A stretch of DNA of 5,773 nucleotides from Bacillota bacterium (lineage in GTDB: Bacteria > Bacillota > Clostridia > Lachnospirales > Anaerotignaceae), in the NCBI GenBank assembly GCA_030526765.1, contig JAUNCB010000091.1:1-5773 (forward strand). Reading direction: 5' to 3'. Every line of letters begins with the position of its first letter. The first letter of the stretch is position 1. The notes beneath the pieces are model-generated. The model saw only the letters and a list, made by a program, of their open reading frames with translations. It did not search any database and had not been told where the DNA came from. The position numbers and the translations under genes were made by a program. This document shows, piece after piece, positions 5,588 through 5,773 of this stretch.

Positions 5588-5773
5588 TCAACCCTGTAAT
5601 GTCATGTAATCCTCTGCTTCAATGCCGCAGCGTTTTCTTGCTTCCTCCAGAGCATCAAAATGCTTCAGCATATGATAATAGCCGCCCATGAAATGTTCGA
5701 TATCATCAATACGAACACGGAAATTGTGGTGGCGTACACAGAAGGAGCCGATGAATGCGGCAGGCTTTTTCAG
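5588..5773 (-). CDS. Unidentified protein, C-terminal fragment on the minus strand
   Basis: Read leftward from the right edge, the frame is open for 61 codons to a TGA (complement of 5588-5590); the start lies outside the window. Coding is supported by its convergent placement next to a bidirectional terminator and by a protein-like composition. The fragment contains FCVRHHNFRVRIDDIEHF and then MGGYYHMLKHF, dense in His, Arg, Tyr and acidic residues, followed by a charged helix (ALEEARKRCGIEAEDYM). It has no membrane segment. I do not recognise the family. The RIDDIEH-x2-GGYY pattern looks conserved and could be an active-site or ligand-binding region, but I assign no function. Confidence 0.65.
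   Translation of the reverse strand: MKKPAAFIGSFCVRHHNFRVRIDDIEHFMGGYYHMLKHFDALEEARKRCGIEAEDYMTLQG

Noticed and set aside
5326..5691. A 121-codon plus-strand frame overlapping the degV end
   Set aside because: It runs through the bidirectional terminator and the convergent gene, and degV in the other frame accounts for the sequence.
1..5773. Search for CRISPR arrays, insertion sequences, attachment sites, tRNA or rRNA genes
   Set aside because: I saw no regularly spaced repeats, transposase-like frames, terminal inverted repeats, cloverleaf-type segments or rRNA-like sequence. The window is dense housekeeping coding sequence.

Overview
The window looks like ordinary chromosome from an anaerobic, low-to-mid GC Firmicute, most likely class Clostridia and possibly a Lachnospiraceae-type gut organism. 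The case rests on strong GGAGG-type ribosome sites, the der-plsY-gpsA gene order, and a DegV protein beginning with the LSCCSTADL signature I associate with that group. The family assignment is inference; no rRNA or other taxonomic marker is present.

Layout, left to right. (1) Positions 1-1300 hold a rightward run: the end of a YraN (UPF0102) gene, then pgeF (multicopper-oxidase-fold, YfiH family), then a small SHOCT-domain protein whose ribosome site overlaps the pgeF stop. A rho-independent terminator at 1308-1344 closes this unit. (2) A near-consensus promoter, whose -35 box lies inside the right arm of that terminator, starts the der-plsY-gpsA unit (1443-4389). It encodes the ribosome-assembly GTPase Der, the acyl-phosphate-dependent glycerol-3-phosphate acyltransferase PlsY and the glycerol-3-phosphate dehydrogenase GpsA. 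A second clear terminator follows at 4396-4429. (3) A 189-bp regulatory stretch carries a nearly perfect promoter and a perfect 7-7-7 inverted repeat over the predicted start of transcription. It leads into a DegV/FakB-type fatty-acid-binding protein gene (4619-5503). (4) A bidirectional terminator separates degV from the 3' end of an unidentified leftward gene that runs off the right edge.

Functionally, GpsA makes sn-glycerol 3-phosphate and PlsY acylates it with acyl-phosphate. DegV/FakB proteins present exogenous fatty acids to a kinase (FakA, not in this window) that makes the same acyl-phosphate. The right half therefore reads as a glycerolipid-entry neighbourhood, with degV under its own control. 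The link of this DegV to PlsY is inference from family knowledge and proximity.

I found no convincing evidence of a new multi-gene system, mobile element, CRISPR array or RNA gene. The most interesting items are the operator-like palindrome at the degV promoter, the terminator/promoter overlap before der, the substituted zinc-site motif in PgeF, and the unidentified C-terminal fragment at the right edge.
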